IMG/VR virus record: IMGVR_UViG_3300036719_001055
Coordinates: 1-37,116 of that record
From: a virus
DNA length: 37,116 bases
Direction: 5' to 3' (one strand)
Program-made: the position numbers and the translations under genes
Part shown: one piece after another, positions 6,511 through 14,218 of the stretch
How positions within the stretch are numbered: position 1 is the first letter of the stretch
How the letters are laid out: each line of letters begins with the position of its first letter
The notes under the pieces: generated by a model
Told to the model about the DNA's origin: nothing
Seen by the model: only the letters and a program-made list of their open reading frames with translations
Databases searched by the model: none

Positions 6511-7497
6511 TCAATCGGCAAACAGCCGCCCTCTGAAATAGGCCCGGCCGTCATCGCGCACGGCGCAGAACTCCGGGTGCAGCAGCACCCCCTCCTTCCA
6601 CGTAAGCACCGCGAACCCTGACTGCCAGTTGAACCCGGGCTTGCCCAGCCGGTAGTCGAACTCCTGCTGGTCGTCGTCGGCCAGCATGCCCGTCTTGATA
6701 CCGTAGTGGGTACCCTTGAAGCCCTTGTGTGCTTTGCAGCCTAGCTCATGGGTGTGGCCGGTCACTGTATGACAGCCACCCTTTAATACGTCGTTCCAGC
6801 CGCTGTGGATGCCCGCGTGCCAGTCGTGAATGATGACCATGTCGTCGTTGACGTCGATGCGGTCGGAGTCCATCCACTGCGGCAGGTGGTCGCGCAGGGT
6901 GAACCCGGCGATGCCCTCGTACTGCGGCACCATTGACGACAGCCGCGACTCAAACCGCGCGCAGTGGTTGCCGTAGGTGCGGAACAGGTGCGTGCCTGGC
7001 ACGATCGCCCGCTCGATGTCGCCGGTGCGCTCCAGGACGGCCTCAAGCTCCTGCTTGACCGTTGGGGCCTGTTTCCAGCGGATCCTGGGGTGCCGGCTGA
7101 TGCTGCCGCCGTCCAGGATGTCGCCGTTGAGCACCACGGCCTTGACCTCGCGGCCGAGCTCGGTGATCAGGTTGCACAGGGCCTTGTGCGCCACCGGGAT
7201 CACGCCTGGCGAGTAGTGGGCGTCCGAGCCCACCAGCACAACCCCATCGCGGATCTCCAGCCGGTTGACGTCACGGCGCGACGACATGATCGCCCGCAGG
7301 GCCGTGGGGTCGTGCTTTTGCGCCTTGGGACTGTTGGCCACCAGGGCGATGCCGTGACGCTGCTCGATCGATTCGCGCCGCAGGTAGATGGCGCGAACGC
7401 TTAAGCCCAGCTGCTCGCTCAGGCGTGCTGGCGAGCCGCCGGCCGCGTGCCAGGCTGCAATGAACTGCTCATCCCTTTTCTTGCTGGGGTAACCCAT
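6511..7497 (-). CDS. Calcineurin-like metallophosphoesterase with N-terminal HTH
   Basis: Starting at the ATG at 7497 (MGYPSKKRDE) the protein has 328 residues. Residues 1-50 look like a helix-turn-helix (LSEQLGLSVRAIYLRRESIE). The rest carries the metallophosphoesterase signature in order: Asp92-x-His94 (SDAHYSPG), Asn124-Gly-Asp126 (NGDILDGG), Gly-Asn-His at 176-178 (YGNHCAR), a His near 224 and Gly-His-Thr-His at 247-250. These bind two metal ions. Such enzymes cleave phosphomono- or diesters; the substrate here is unknown, though the HTH suggests a nucleic acid. It overlaps the upstream gene by 29 bases. Its place at the end of the late operon, not with replication genes, is unusual. Confidence 0.82.
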   Translation of the reverse strand: MGYPSKKRDEQFIAAWHAAGGSPARLSEQLGLSVRAIYLRRESIEQRHGIALVANSPKAQKHDPTALRAIMSSRRDVNRLEIRDGVVLVGSDAHYSPGVIPVAHKALCNLITELGREVKAVVLNGDILDGGSISRHPRIRWKQAPTVKQELEAVLERTGDIERAIVPGTHLFRTYGNHCARFESRLSSMVPQYEGIAGFTLRDHLPQWMDSDRIDVNDDMVIIHDWHAGIHSGWNDVLKGGCHTVTGHTHELGCKAHKGFKGTHYGIKTGMLADDDQQEFDYRLGKPGFNWQSGFAVLTWKEGVLLHPEFCAVRDDGRAYFRGRLFAD

Positions 7498-7867
7498 CGA
7501 CCGCTCCAAACAGGACCACCTCAAGCACGTTGATCACCCCGTGTTCTGCAGCCTCAAGCTGCTCGGGGGTTGCGCCACGGTCCTGTGCAGTAGCGATCAA
7601 CTCGTAGAGAAAGACATGCAGCACCTCATGGAGCGCCGTCTGGGAAAGCGACTGTTCGTTGATGGTCGTCGCACCGAAGTCGCCGAGTCGGTACGTGGCC
7701 AGCTTGGCCTGGTCGTTCATTAGGACCGAGGCCATGGCATCAGTTGCCGGCCGCTCGCCGCGCTCCATGCGCCAGCGATGCAGCCCCAGCACTGCTTGCC
7801 AGTGCTTGATGTATTGGTCGAACTGTTGGGCTTGTTCGCGGGTGGGGGCGTTTACTGCTTTTGACAC
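7469..7867 (-). CDS. Putative zinc metallopeptidase-like protein (HEVLH motif)
   Basis: A 132-residue protein with an HExxH motif at residues 80-84 in TALHEVLHVFLYEL, the zinc-binding helix of metallopeptidases, and a further conserved-looking Glu/His pair downstream (LEAAEHGVINVLE) that could give the third ligand. The N-terminal half has a Trp-rich helix (IKHWQAVLGLHRWRM). No signal peptide. It overlaps the Rz gene at its start (16 bases) and the phosphoesterase at its end. In a lysis-proximal position it might process virion or host proteins; that is inference. Confidence 0.7.
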   Translation of the reverse strand: MSKAVNAPTREQAQQFDQYIKHWQAVLGLHRWRMERGERPATDAMASVLMNDQAKLATYRLGDFGATTINEQSLSQTALHEVLHVFLYELIATAQDRGATPEQLEAAEHGVINVLEVVLFGAVDGLPQQEKG

Positions 7868-8301
7868 ACGCCCCTCACGTAAGCCTGCAGTCCTATGACC
7901 TGCGCCGCCAGTCGGTCAGCATCTTCTGCCACTCCAACAAGAGCTGATGCACACGCTCCGAGTAGCTGCCCTTCAATGGTTCCACCATCAGCTCGGATGG
8001 GGGTGGCGGGAGCTTGGGGGGTGGCACCACGGGCGGCGAGCTGGTCGCGCAGCCGGCCAAGCTCAGCGCGAGCACCAGCAGCGGCAGCCTCTGCCTTGCG
8101 TTTGTCTTGCACATATCTGTCCTCCAGCTTCTTGCGCTCGGCCACCAGCTCCTGCTCGCGCTCGCGGGCGGCCTTCTCTGCGGCCAGCTCCTTGGCCTGG
8201 TACTCAGCGCGCACGGCCTTCTTGCCGTTGGTGTAGGCCTTCCAATGCGTGCCGGCCAGGACGACCGCCACAATGGCCACGATCACGAGCCGGATGTACA
8301 T
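7852..8301 (-). CDS. Rz: Inner-membrane spanin subunit, Rz-like
   Basis: A 149-residue protein with one N-terminal membrane anchor (IRLVIVAIVAVVLAGTHW) and a long charged coiled coil (about residues 35-95, KELAAEKAAREREQELVAER), the plan of i-spanins of the Rz/DUF2514 type. It follows the endolysin gene with a 19-base overlap, and a lipoprotein gene of the Rz1 type is nested in another frame, which confirms the assignment. The C-terminal part with several cysteines (GACASALVG, VRGVCQKQ) may form disulfides in the periplasm. Together with Rz1 it fuses inner and outer membranes at the last step of lysis. Confidence 0.85.
   Translation of the reverse strand: MYIRLVIVAIVAVVLAGTHWKAYTNGKKAVRAEYQAKELAAEKAAREREQELVAERKKLEDRYVQDKRKAEAAAAGARAELGRLRDQLAARGATPQAPATPIRADGGTIEGQLLGACASALVGVAEDADRLAAQVIGLQAYVRGVCQKQ
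7893..8114 (-). CDS. Rz1: Outer-membrane spanin lipoprotein, Rz1-like, nested in Rz
   Basis: A 73-residue frame lying wholly inside the Rz gene in a different frame, starting at ATG 8114. It has a short basic N-terminus, a hydrophobic signal (LPLLVLALSLAGC) with the lipobox LAGC and Cys22 as the lipidation site, then a proline-rich linker (SSPPVVPPPKLPPPPS) and a C-terminal amphipathic helix. These are the hallmarks of o-spanins. The embedded arrangement is the lambda type. It would be anchored in the outer membrane and pair with Rz. Confidence 0.88.
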   Translation of the reverse strand: MCKTNARQRLPLLVLALSLAGCATSSPPVVPPPKLPPPPSELMVEPLKGSYSERVHQLLLEWQKMLTDWRRRS

Positions 8302-8741
8302 AGTCGGTACTCCTGCTGCCGCCTGATCGTCAGGCCCCGTAGTGGTTGCCCCTTGAATTTGTCCCAGCGCAGGATCTCCGCGCAGGCGCCGGCGTAGTCC
8401 TCGGCGTTGAGCTTCCTGACCAGGGTGCTGCCGCAGAACGCGGTCGGGCCGATGTTGTAGGACAGGCTGATGTAGGCGTCGTACTCAAACTGGTGCAGCG
8501 GCACCTTGACGCATCGTTTGAGGGCGCCCTCGTACTTCTGGACGTCCTGCAAGGCCCTGGCCAGGGCCTTGGTGGGTGTGATCGTGTCGCCGGGCTTGAC
8601 GCCCTCGGTCGTCCCGAATCCGATCGTCGGGACGTCACCTGGGACCGGTGTGTAGGCCCGGTCGCTGTAGCCCTCGTGAAGCGCGATGCCGACTAGTGCT
8701 GTAGCACTTAGTGCTAGGCCGGCGAGCTTCACGCGGTCCAT
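8283..8741 (-). CDS. Endolysin, GH24 lysozyme with N-terminal signal-anchor (SAR type)
   Basis: A 152-residue T4/P21-type muramidase. Residues 5-21 (KLAGLALSATALVGIAL) form a weakly hydrophobic Gly/Ala-rich segment like the SAR signals that tether and later release the enzyme. The catalytic Glu23 follows in HEGYSDRAY, and the active-site strand VPTIGFGTT (Thr39) after it. The Asp normally nine residues after the Glu is not there; Asp36 just before VPTIGFG may take its place, as in related lineages with a PVPGD insertion. Helical lobe YDAYISLSYNIG and the basic end are as expected. It lies directly after the holin gene. Confidence 0.88.
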   Translation of the reverse strand: MDRVKLAGLALSATALVGIALHEGYSDRAYTPVPGDVPTIGFGTTEGVKPGDTITPTKALARALQDVQKYEGALKRCVKVPLHQFEYDAYISLSYNIGPTAFCGSTLVRKLNAEDYAGACAEILRWDKFKGQPLRGLTIRRQQEYRLCTSGS

Positions 8742-8972
8742 TTAATCCTCGTCGCGCATTCGCTTGTCGTGCTCGGCCTGGCGTCGCTTGTCCTCTTTGT
8801 GCTTGTAGTACCAGTTCACGCCGAGGCCGGCAATACCGATGCCGAGGCCGGCCAGCATTCCGAATTCAGAGGAGAGGAACCATGCCACCACGCTGGCACT
8901 GGCGCCGGTGTAGGTCGCTTTGCTGCCCGCGGCCGCCAACGTGGCGTCAAGTGTTGCGTGATCTGCTGACAC
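8742..8972 (-). CDS. Holin, 76 aa, GTG start
   Basis: The GTG at 8972 has GAGGAG about six bases upstream and is preferred to an ATG at 9005 that lacks a ribosome site. The protein has two hydrophobic segments (about 26-40, and 40-56 GMLAGLGIGIAGLGVNWYY) and a strongly charged, basic C-terminal tail (KHKEDKRRQAEHDKRMRDED), the plan of small class II phage holins. It directly precedes the SAR endolysin (stop and start adjacent), the standard cassette order. It would depolarise the inner membrane to release the anchored endolysin. Confidence 0.8.
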   Translation of the reverse strand: MSADHATLDATLAAAGSKATYTGASASVVAWFLSSEFGMLAGLGIGIAGLGVNWYYKHKEDKRRQAEHDKRMRDED

Positions 8973-8982
8973 AGCTTGCTCC

Positions 8983-9150
8983 TCAGTCGTCTGACGGCGC
9001 AGCATCTGGCGCCTCCTTGGGGATCTGCTGCTCGGCCTGCGCGCGGATCTTGGCCGCCAAGGGCCAGATGTTGGTGCTCGTGGGCTGCGCACCCATCAAG
9101 TCCAGGACCAGGTTCACCTCGCGCAGGTCTAGCTTCAGGTCAATTTGCAT
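8983..9150 (-). CDS. Small hypothetical protein before the holin, 55 aa
   Basis: ATG at 9150 to TGA at 8985-8983. The peptide MQIDLKLDLREVNLVLDLMG begins with an alternating amphipathic stretch, followed by a helical segment (NIWPLAAKIRAQAEQQI) and an acidic tail ending SDD. A GGAG lies about seven bases upstream, and an ACCCACGAC motif lies at 9175-9167. Its stop and the ribosome site of the holin overlap, so the two are probably coupled. Similar short proteins often sit beside phage tail or lysis genes, without assigned role. Confidence 0.65.
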   Translation of the reverse strand: MQIDLKLDLREVNLVLDLMGAQPTSTNIWPLAAKIRAQAEQQIPKEAPDAAPSDD

Positions 9151-9214
9151 GCGAATCTCCGTGGGCGTCGTGGGTGTTGGTTTTTGCTTGTTGTATAGCG
9201 ATTATCTCACCGCT

Positions 9215-9751
9215 TCACTCGTAAATCAGGTTGATCGTGCCGCCGTCGAATGTCCCCGAGCTGTGCACCGACAGCTTGACGCTGGTGAGCTCGCCGCCCA
9301 GGGAAACGTCCCCGGAGCTGAAGCACAGGCGGCCGGTCGACGCCTTAAGGCTGGTGGACATGACCCAGACGTTGGTATCGATTTCAGCCAGGTCGATGAC
9401 GCCGGAGAAGGTGTCGGAGTCGGACACGCTGAACGCGGGCATGAAGCCGATGTTGTCAAACCCAACTGTCGGGTAGGCGTTGTTGGTGACGCTGGTAGCG
9501 GTTGAGTTGTAGCCGCTGCCGACGTACCCGCCCGAGGTGCCAAGCTGGACGCGGAACCAGGCGTTGCTGCCGCCCGTCACCGACACGTTGCGCAGCACCA
9601 GCTTGATCTTCTTGGGCCACGCCGGCAGGCCGGTGAACTCGTAGCTGTTCTGGCCGTTGGTCGTGACCGCGGTGGAGCGGGCGCATGCGCCGCCGGTGGC
9701 CAAGGGTCCGCCCGTGCTCACGGCTTGTGCAAGGATTGCTGGTGATCCCAC
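9215..9751 (-). CDS. Probable virion surface protein, beta-rich, 178 aa
   Basis: GTG start at 9751 with AAGGAG six bases upstream. The protein is rich in Ser, Thr, Gly and Val with alternating hydrophobic strands (KIKLVLRNVSVTGG, TSVKLSVHSSGTF) and ends in NLIYE, as expected of an all-beta structural or receptor-binding domain. Family not recognised. It lies between lysis genes and tail-fibre genes, so a small tail-tip or fibre-accessory role is plausible. The 74-base gap upstream (9752-9825) holds no gene I can support. Confidence 0.65.
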   Translation of the reverse strand: MGSPAILAQAVSTGGPLATGGACARSTAVTTNGQNSYEFTGLPAWPKKIKLVLRNVSVTGGSNAWFRVQLGTSGGYVGSGYNSTATSVTNNAYPTVGFDNIGFMPAFSVSDSDTFSGVIDLAEIDTNVWVMSTSLKASTGRLCFSSGDVSLGGELTSVKLSVHSSGTFDGGTINLIYE

Positions 9752-9825
9752 TTGGGACTCCTTTCGATGTTCTGAAAGGGGCCCACGCGGGGCACCTCAG
9801 TTGCGTTTAGGAATTGTCGGCCAGG

Positions 9826-10209
9826 TCAGGCCTCTGCGGTTTCGATCACACCCTGGAACCAGCCACCCGCGAACGTCCTGCGAGGGTTGGCCGGCAGCAC
9901 GACGTTGCTGGCCATCTCAGCCGGCAGCACGCCCTCACGGAATCGCACGTTGAGATGCCACCCAGGCATCGGCACGGGAGGCGGCGGGTTCTCCGGGTCA
10001 GGGATCGGCTGCTCCTCGTACATCACGCCGATGACGTCGAAGTCGATGTTGGGCGCGGACAGGGCCTTGCTTTTGACCACGGGCGCAGGCGGCTCCTGGC
10101 CGGGCTGCACAGGCGGCTGCGAATCGTACTCGTACTGCACCCACCCCTGCGCGTCAGCAGCGGCCCACCAGGCGGCCTCGTCAGGGAAAACCAAGCGGTA
10201 GTCGTTCAT
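9826..10209 (-). CDS. Tail-fibre-associated hypothetical protein, 127 aa
   Basis: ATG 10209 with AAGGAG six bases upstream. It begins MNDYRLVFPDEAAWWAAADA, has a proline-rich middle (PDPENPPPPVPMPGWH), and ends in a beta-rich part (GWHLNVRFREG). This kind of short protein follows tail-fibre genes in other phages and may be a fibre assembly chaperone or a tip component; I cannot decide. It lies ten bases after the large fibre gene. Confidence 0.68.
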   Translation of the reverse strand: MNDYRLVFPDEAAWWAAADAQGWVQYEYDSQPPVQPGQEPPAPVVKSKALSAPNIDFDVIGVMYEEQPIPDPENPPPPVPMPGWHLNVRFREGVLPAEMASNVVLPANPRRTFAGGWFQGVIETAEA

Positions 10210-10219
10210 CTTGTTCTCC

Positions 10220-11926
10220 TTAGCTGGTCAGGGCCTGCAGGTTGGCGTTGGTCACGCGGATGGGGTAGTAGGCGATCTTCTTGATGGTGCCGTTCAAAGC
10301 GCTTCCAATCTCCAAGACAGAAACGGCGTTGACAATCCCAGACGTGTCTGTCTGAACGGCTGCCCCGTTTCTTGTGCTTGCGAAATCATTTACTTTGTAC
10401 GCGAGGGCGTTTCTAGTGAATTCGTTTCTTGCGGGGACAGAAAATGCAAATGTCGCTTGAGCAATTCCGTTTGCATAAACTGCAGAAGAGTTTGTGTTCT
10501 CAACGAATGCAATCCTATTTGTGCTTCCTGTTCCCAAGTTCATAGAGAAAGCTGTAGACAAATTCGTCGTAGCCCACTCCGAATAAATCGTCCCTTCAGC
10601 CGCGCTGTACCAACTGCTAAAGTTCGTCCCCGTCATGCTGGCCGCATCAGCGTTGCGCGTGACAGTTGCCGCGACGGTGGGGATGTAGGAGGTGGGGAAG
10701 GCGCCGACTTCTAGTTGAGCGCCCCAAACAAGCACGGAGGTATTGTCGCTGTTTAAGCTTATGCCCGCACCAATGAAAGATCCCGCCGCGTTCCATCCTG
10801 AACCACCGGACGCAATTATTGAAACACGCGTTGGTGTAGTTGTTGCGGTAAACGCTTGTGTATAACTGTTATAAAAGATATCAGAAATAGTCAAAACTCC
10901 GGATACAGTACCTGCTGTTGGCAGTGCTTGAACCCATACCGAAAACGAGTAAGTTTTTCCAACATTACCGCCTGTACCAACAGAAACCGCATTGGTTAAT
11001 TGTGCCCAACTATTTAAGGAGCCGGGTACACGGGTCATTAAATCCATGGCTATCGTGCCATCGGGTGCGACAGCTTGATTTGCGGTTACAGAAATACCGC
11101 TGTCTTTACCCCAAGCCCCATTGTCAAATTGCGCTGAGTAGGTGAGGATATTCGTCCGCTGCTCCTCAATCAGCAGACCCAGAGACTCATCCGTGGTCGG
11201 GTTGTGATCGAAGCGCGCCACGCCTGACGCAGCGGTCATCAGCTGCGGGATGTAGTTGGTGATCGCCTGCGTGGTGGTTGGGGTGTAGGCGGTGGCGGCA
11301 GAGCGTTGCTCTAGTTGAGCGCCCCAGAGCAAAATGCCGTTTGTACCGGAGGCCGTCGCTGTTCTGGAGTTATCAGCATCGCAGACACCAATTACGAAGT
11401 TGGCGCCATTTGATCCGGCCAAGTACATGGAGCAGCGATACCAGCCGCCTCCAACAGACGTAATGGTGGCAGTGAATCCAGAAGAGATCGTTCCGATGAC
11501 ACCGTTCGTCAGGTCGAACCAGACGCCGCCACCGCCGGCGCCCGAGGGGTTGGCAAGGTTCATCCAAGACATTCCAGACGCTTTGGCGTAAACGCTGTAA
11601 GTTTTTGCTGAAGTGTCAAAGCCCCCTCTGTAAATCCACCTATCCGTCCCCGTCGATGCAGGGTAGAACAGGTCGGCTGTCGTGGTTCCATCCGGCGCAG
11701 CCGAAGAATTTGCCGTTACCGAAGTGCTAAACCTCGCCCAATATCCGTTGTCAAACTCCTGCGAGTATTGAAGCAAATTCTGCTCAGCCATGGCCGTCGT
11801 CACCCCGTCGTAGTAGGTGGCCGTGGTCGAGCGCGTGAAGGTGATGCGCGGGTCGAGCGCCTTGGTGTTGGCAAAATCAAGCAGCAGCGAGGGCTTGATC
11901 GAGGGGAAGTTGGTTGCGATGGCCAT
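10220..11926 (-). CDS. Tail spike/fibre protein with two carbohydrate-binding-like repeats and LamG-like C-terminus
   Basis: A 568-residue protein with clear internal duplication. Repeat one (about 50-218) begins QNLLQYSQEFDNGYW and ends LLWGAQLEQRSAATAYTPT; repeat two (about 256-420) begins RTNILTYSAQFDNGAW and ends VWGAQLEVGAFPTSYIPT. Each has a VTAN-AAPDGT signature, as in phage head-spike/fibre carbohydrate-binding domains. Residues 445-568 (GTIYSEWATT onward) look like a LamG/concanavalin-type sandwich. AAGGAG precedes the ATG at 11926. The DNA between about 10300 and 11150 is markedly AT-richer than its neighbours and uses different codons, which suggests the receptor-binding part was acquired from elsewhere. 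Role: adsorption to host surface sugar. Confidence 0.78.
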   Translation of the reverse strand: MAIATNFPSIKPSLLLDFANTKALDPRITFTRSTTATYYDGVTTAMAEQNLLQYSQEFDNGYWARFSTSVTANSSAAPDGTTTADLFYPASTGTDRWIYRGGFDTSAKTYSVYAKASGMSWMNLANPSGAGGGGVWFDLTNGVIGTISSGFTATITSVGGGWYRCSMYLAGSNGANFVIGVCDADNSRTATASGTNGILLWGAQLEQRSAATAYTPTTTQAITNYIPQLMTAASGVARFDHNPTTDESLGLLIEEQRTNILTYSAQFDNGAWGKDSGISVTANQAVAPDGTIAMDLMTRVPGSLNSWAQLTNAVSVGTGGNVGKTYSFSVWVQALPTAGTVSGVLTISDIFYNSYTQAFTATTTPTRVSIIASGGSGWNAAGSFIGAGISLNSDNTSVLVWGAQLEVGAFPTSYIPTVAATVTRNADAASMTGTNFSSWYSAAEGTIYSEWATTNLSTAFSMNLGTGSTNRIAFVENTNSSAVYANGIAQATFAFSVPARNEFTRNALAYKVNDFASTRNGAAVQTDTSGIVNAVSVLEIGSALNGTIKKIAYYPIRVTNANLQALTS

Positions 11927-11953
11927 TGGTCACTCCTTGCTTGTTCTCAGCAC

Positions 11954-14206
11954 TTACTGCCCAGCCCACCAGACGATGAACTCGATTTCATCGTTCAGTG
12001 CCGCGCCGGTCGTCAGCGTCAGCGTCGTGCTGTTCGTTTCGGTGTACTCGGTCGAGTAAAGCTTCACGCCGTTCTGGTAGACGTCGATGAACCCGGGCGT
12101 GTAGCCGCCGGTGATCGTGAACGCCGTCTGCCCTGCGGTGGCGAGCTGGCGCTGCGCCTTGCGATACGGCCGCGCCAGGTACGCCAGCGCGCCCAGGTAC
12201 TGGTTCAGCGGAATCTCGTTGGCCGCGGTGCCGATGTCGGTCTGGTCGACGGGGTTGTTCACCGGGTTGAACGTCACCCACGCGGTGCCGGTCCAGACCT
12301 TCATCACGTTGCCGACGCTGTTCCAGTACAGCGCACCCGTCAGCAGCGCGTTGCCGTCGTTGTCGACCGTCGGGTCCACCGTCTTGGCGCCCAGGTAGCG
12401 ATCGTCGAACGAGTCGAAGCTGTTGGCCGCGTTGGTGGCCGACGTCGCAGCGCTGGAGGCGCTGTTTGATGCGTTGGTCGCGGAGGTGGAGGCCGACGCG
12501 GCGCTGTTGGAGGCGTTGGTCGCTGACGTCGCCGCAGCCGCTGCAGACGCGGCCGCCGACGTCGCGCTGCCCAGGATGCTGTCGGTGTAGTTCTTGGTCG
12601 CGGCGTCCTGGGCGTTGGTCGGATCGGCCAGGCCGGTGATCTTGTTGGATCCCATGGCCAGGTTGCCCGACATCGTCCCGCCAGTCAGCGACAGCTTGCC
12701 GTTGAGCAGCGTGTCGGTCTGCGTCTGGGTGTAGGCGTCGGTGATGCCGTAACCGCTCAGGGTTGTGGGATTCGTACCAGCCGTGACACGACCATACAGG
12801 TCGACCGTCACCGAGCGGTACGTCCCGGCCGAAACGCCCGTGGTCGCCAGGTCGATCTCGTCAGCGCCAACGACGATGCGCGAGGCCGAGGCCGTGTTGA
12901 CGTTCAGCGTGTTGCCCGACTTGGTCATGCCGGTGCCGGCCGTGATCTGGCCCGCGCCGGAGAACTGGTCGAACGTCACCGCTGTCACGCCCAGCGTGCC
13001 GCCAGGGGCGATCGTGCTGACCCAGCCGCTGTTGTCGTTGACGGTGCCGTCCTCGACGAACACAAACGCGCTGACCAGCTCGTCCCAGGTGTTGGCGTCT
13101 GCAGAGCGCGACCAGGCGCCGGCAGCGGCCACGTAGATGCCGTTGTCGGCCGCGGCGCTCTGGTTCTTCACCAGCACCCGGTCGCCAGCGATCACCGACA
13201 CCCCGTCGATCGTCTGCGCGCCCGACAGCGTGATGTTGGCCGTCGTGGCCGCTCGCACGCTGGCCTTCACGTCCAGGCCCTGCGCCACGCTGTCGACGTA
13301 GGCCTTGGTGGCCGCATCACCGTCAGCCGTGGGCGTGCCCAGGCCGGTGATCTTCTGATTCGACATGGCGATCGCGCCCGTCATCGTGCCGCCGGTGGTG
13401 GCCAGGCGCGTGGCGACCTGCGTGTCGACGTAGCCCTTGTTCGCCGCGTCCCCGTTGTTGGTCGGGTTGGGCAGGTTGATGATGGTCGCCGAGCTGCCGG
13501 CGTCCATGTCCAGGATGCCGTTGATCGTGACGTTGTTGAACGTCGAGGTGCCCGAGTTGGCCGTCACGTTGCCCGTGACGTTGCCGGTCAGGTTCCCGAT
13601 CACGTTGCCCGTCACGTTGCCGGTGACGTTGCCTGTCACGTTGCCGGTGAGGCCGGAGCTGGCAGACAGCGTGGTGAAGTAGCCCGCCGCCGGCGTCACG
13701 TTGCCGATCTGCGTACCGTTGATCGTGCCGCCCGTGGCCGTCAGGGCGCTGGTGGTGATCGCGCCTGTCACGCCGCCGGTGGCCGTGATCGGGCCCGTGA
13801 CAGCCAGCGTTGAGGCGAACGTCACCTGGCCGGTCACGGCCAGCGTGCCGCCAACGGTCGCATTGCCGGTCGCGGCCAGGACCTTGCCAGCCGGCACGGT
13901 CAAGCCGGTGGTGCTGAACTGAGCGGTGTTCACGCCCTGGATCGACATCCACAGCGAGCCAGCGCCGGAGCGGTACAGGCCGCTGTTGGTTTCGTTTAGG
14001 AACGCGAGACCAGGCGCGGTGACGTTGCCGTCAGCGATACGGAACGGGGCCAACATGCCGCCGGCGCCGGTGCGGCTCAACGAGTTGGTGATCTCGTTGG
14101 CCAGGTCCTCCAGCGTGGTGTTCGCCCAGGCAGCGTCGATTGTGGTGCCTGGCACCACAGGGTTGCCGGCCGGGAGGGTGTAAACACCCGAAAGGTTGCG
14201 GGGCAT
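11954..14206 (-). CDS. Tail fibre protein, 750 aa, with TGNV repeats and Ala/Ser-rich coiled region
   Basis: The first 150 residues (MPRNLSGVYTLPAGNPVVPG) resemble the N-terminal attachment domains of podovirus fibres. A run of TGNV tetrapeptides near residues 185-215 is coded by 12-base repeats. Then come two copies of a fibre motif (GGTMTGAIAMSNQKITGLGT and GGTMSGNLAMGSNKITGLAD, each followed by a DAA-TK-Y segment), the pattern of many phage fibre shafts. An Ala/Ser/Thr/Asn coiled region (about 545-590, TSATNASNSAASAST) and a beta-rich C-terminus (GFIDVYQNGVKLYSTEY) follow. AGGAGG precedes the start. It would trimerise and form the fibre shaft. Confidence 0.85.
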   Translation of the reverse strand: MPRNLSGVYTLPAGNPVVPGTTIDAAWANTTLEDLANEITNSLSRTGAGGMLAPFRIADGNVTAPGLAFLNETNSGLYRSGAGSLWMSIQGVNTAQFSTTGLTVPAGKVLAATGNATVGGTLAVTGQVTFASTLAVTGPITATGGVTGAITTSALTATGGTINGTQIGNVTPAAGYFTTLSASSGLTGNVTGNVTGNVTGNVIGNLTGNVTGNVTANSGTSTFNNVTINGILDMDAGSSATIINLPNPTNNGDAANKGYVDTQVATRLATTGGTMTGAIAMSNQKITGLGTPTADGDAATKAYVDSVAQGLDVKASVRAATTANITLSGAQTIDGVSVIAGDRVLVKNQSAAADNGIYVAAAGAWSRSADANTWDELVSAFVFVEDGTVNDNSGWVSTIAPGGTLGVTAVTFDQFSGAGQITAGTGMTKSGNTLNVNTASASRIVVGADEIDLATTGVSAGTYRSVTVDLYGRVTAGTNPTTLSGYGITDAYTQTQTDTLLNGKLSLTGGTMSGNLAMGSNKITGLADPTNAQDAATKNYTDSILGSATSAAASAAAAATSATNASNSAASASTSATNASNSASSAATSATNAANSFDSFDDRYLGAKTVDPTVDNDGNALLTGALYWNSVGNVMKVWTGTAWVTFNPVNNPVDQTDIGTAANEIPLNQYLGALAYLARPYRKAQRQLATAGQTAFTITGGYTPGFIDVYQNGVKLYSTEYTETNSTTLTLTTGAALNDEIEFIVWWAGQ
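13553..13650 (-). repeat. 12-base tandem repeat coding TGNV units in the tail fibre
   Basis: Units such as ACGTTGCCGGTG on the plus strand recur every 12 bases about eight times with small changes and encode Thr-Gly-Asn-Val in series. Such tracts expand and contract by slippage or recombination and may vary fibre length. Confidence 0.85.
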
Positions 14207-14218
14207 CTTCTAGTCCTC

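Noticed and set aside
13437-13922. Plus-strand frames opposite the tail fibre, with Pro/Val repeats.
   Set aside because: They mirror the TGNV repeat and have no start signals.
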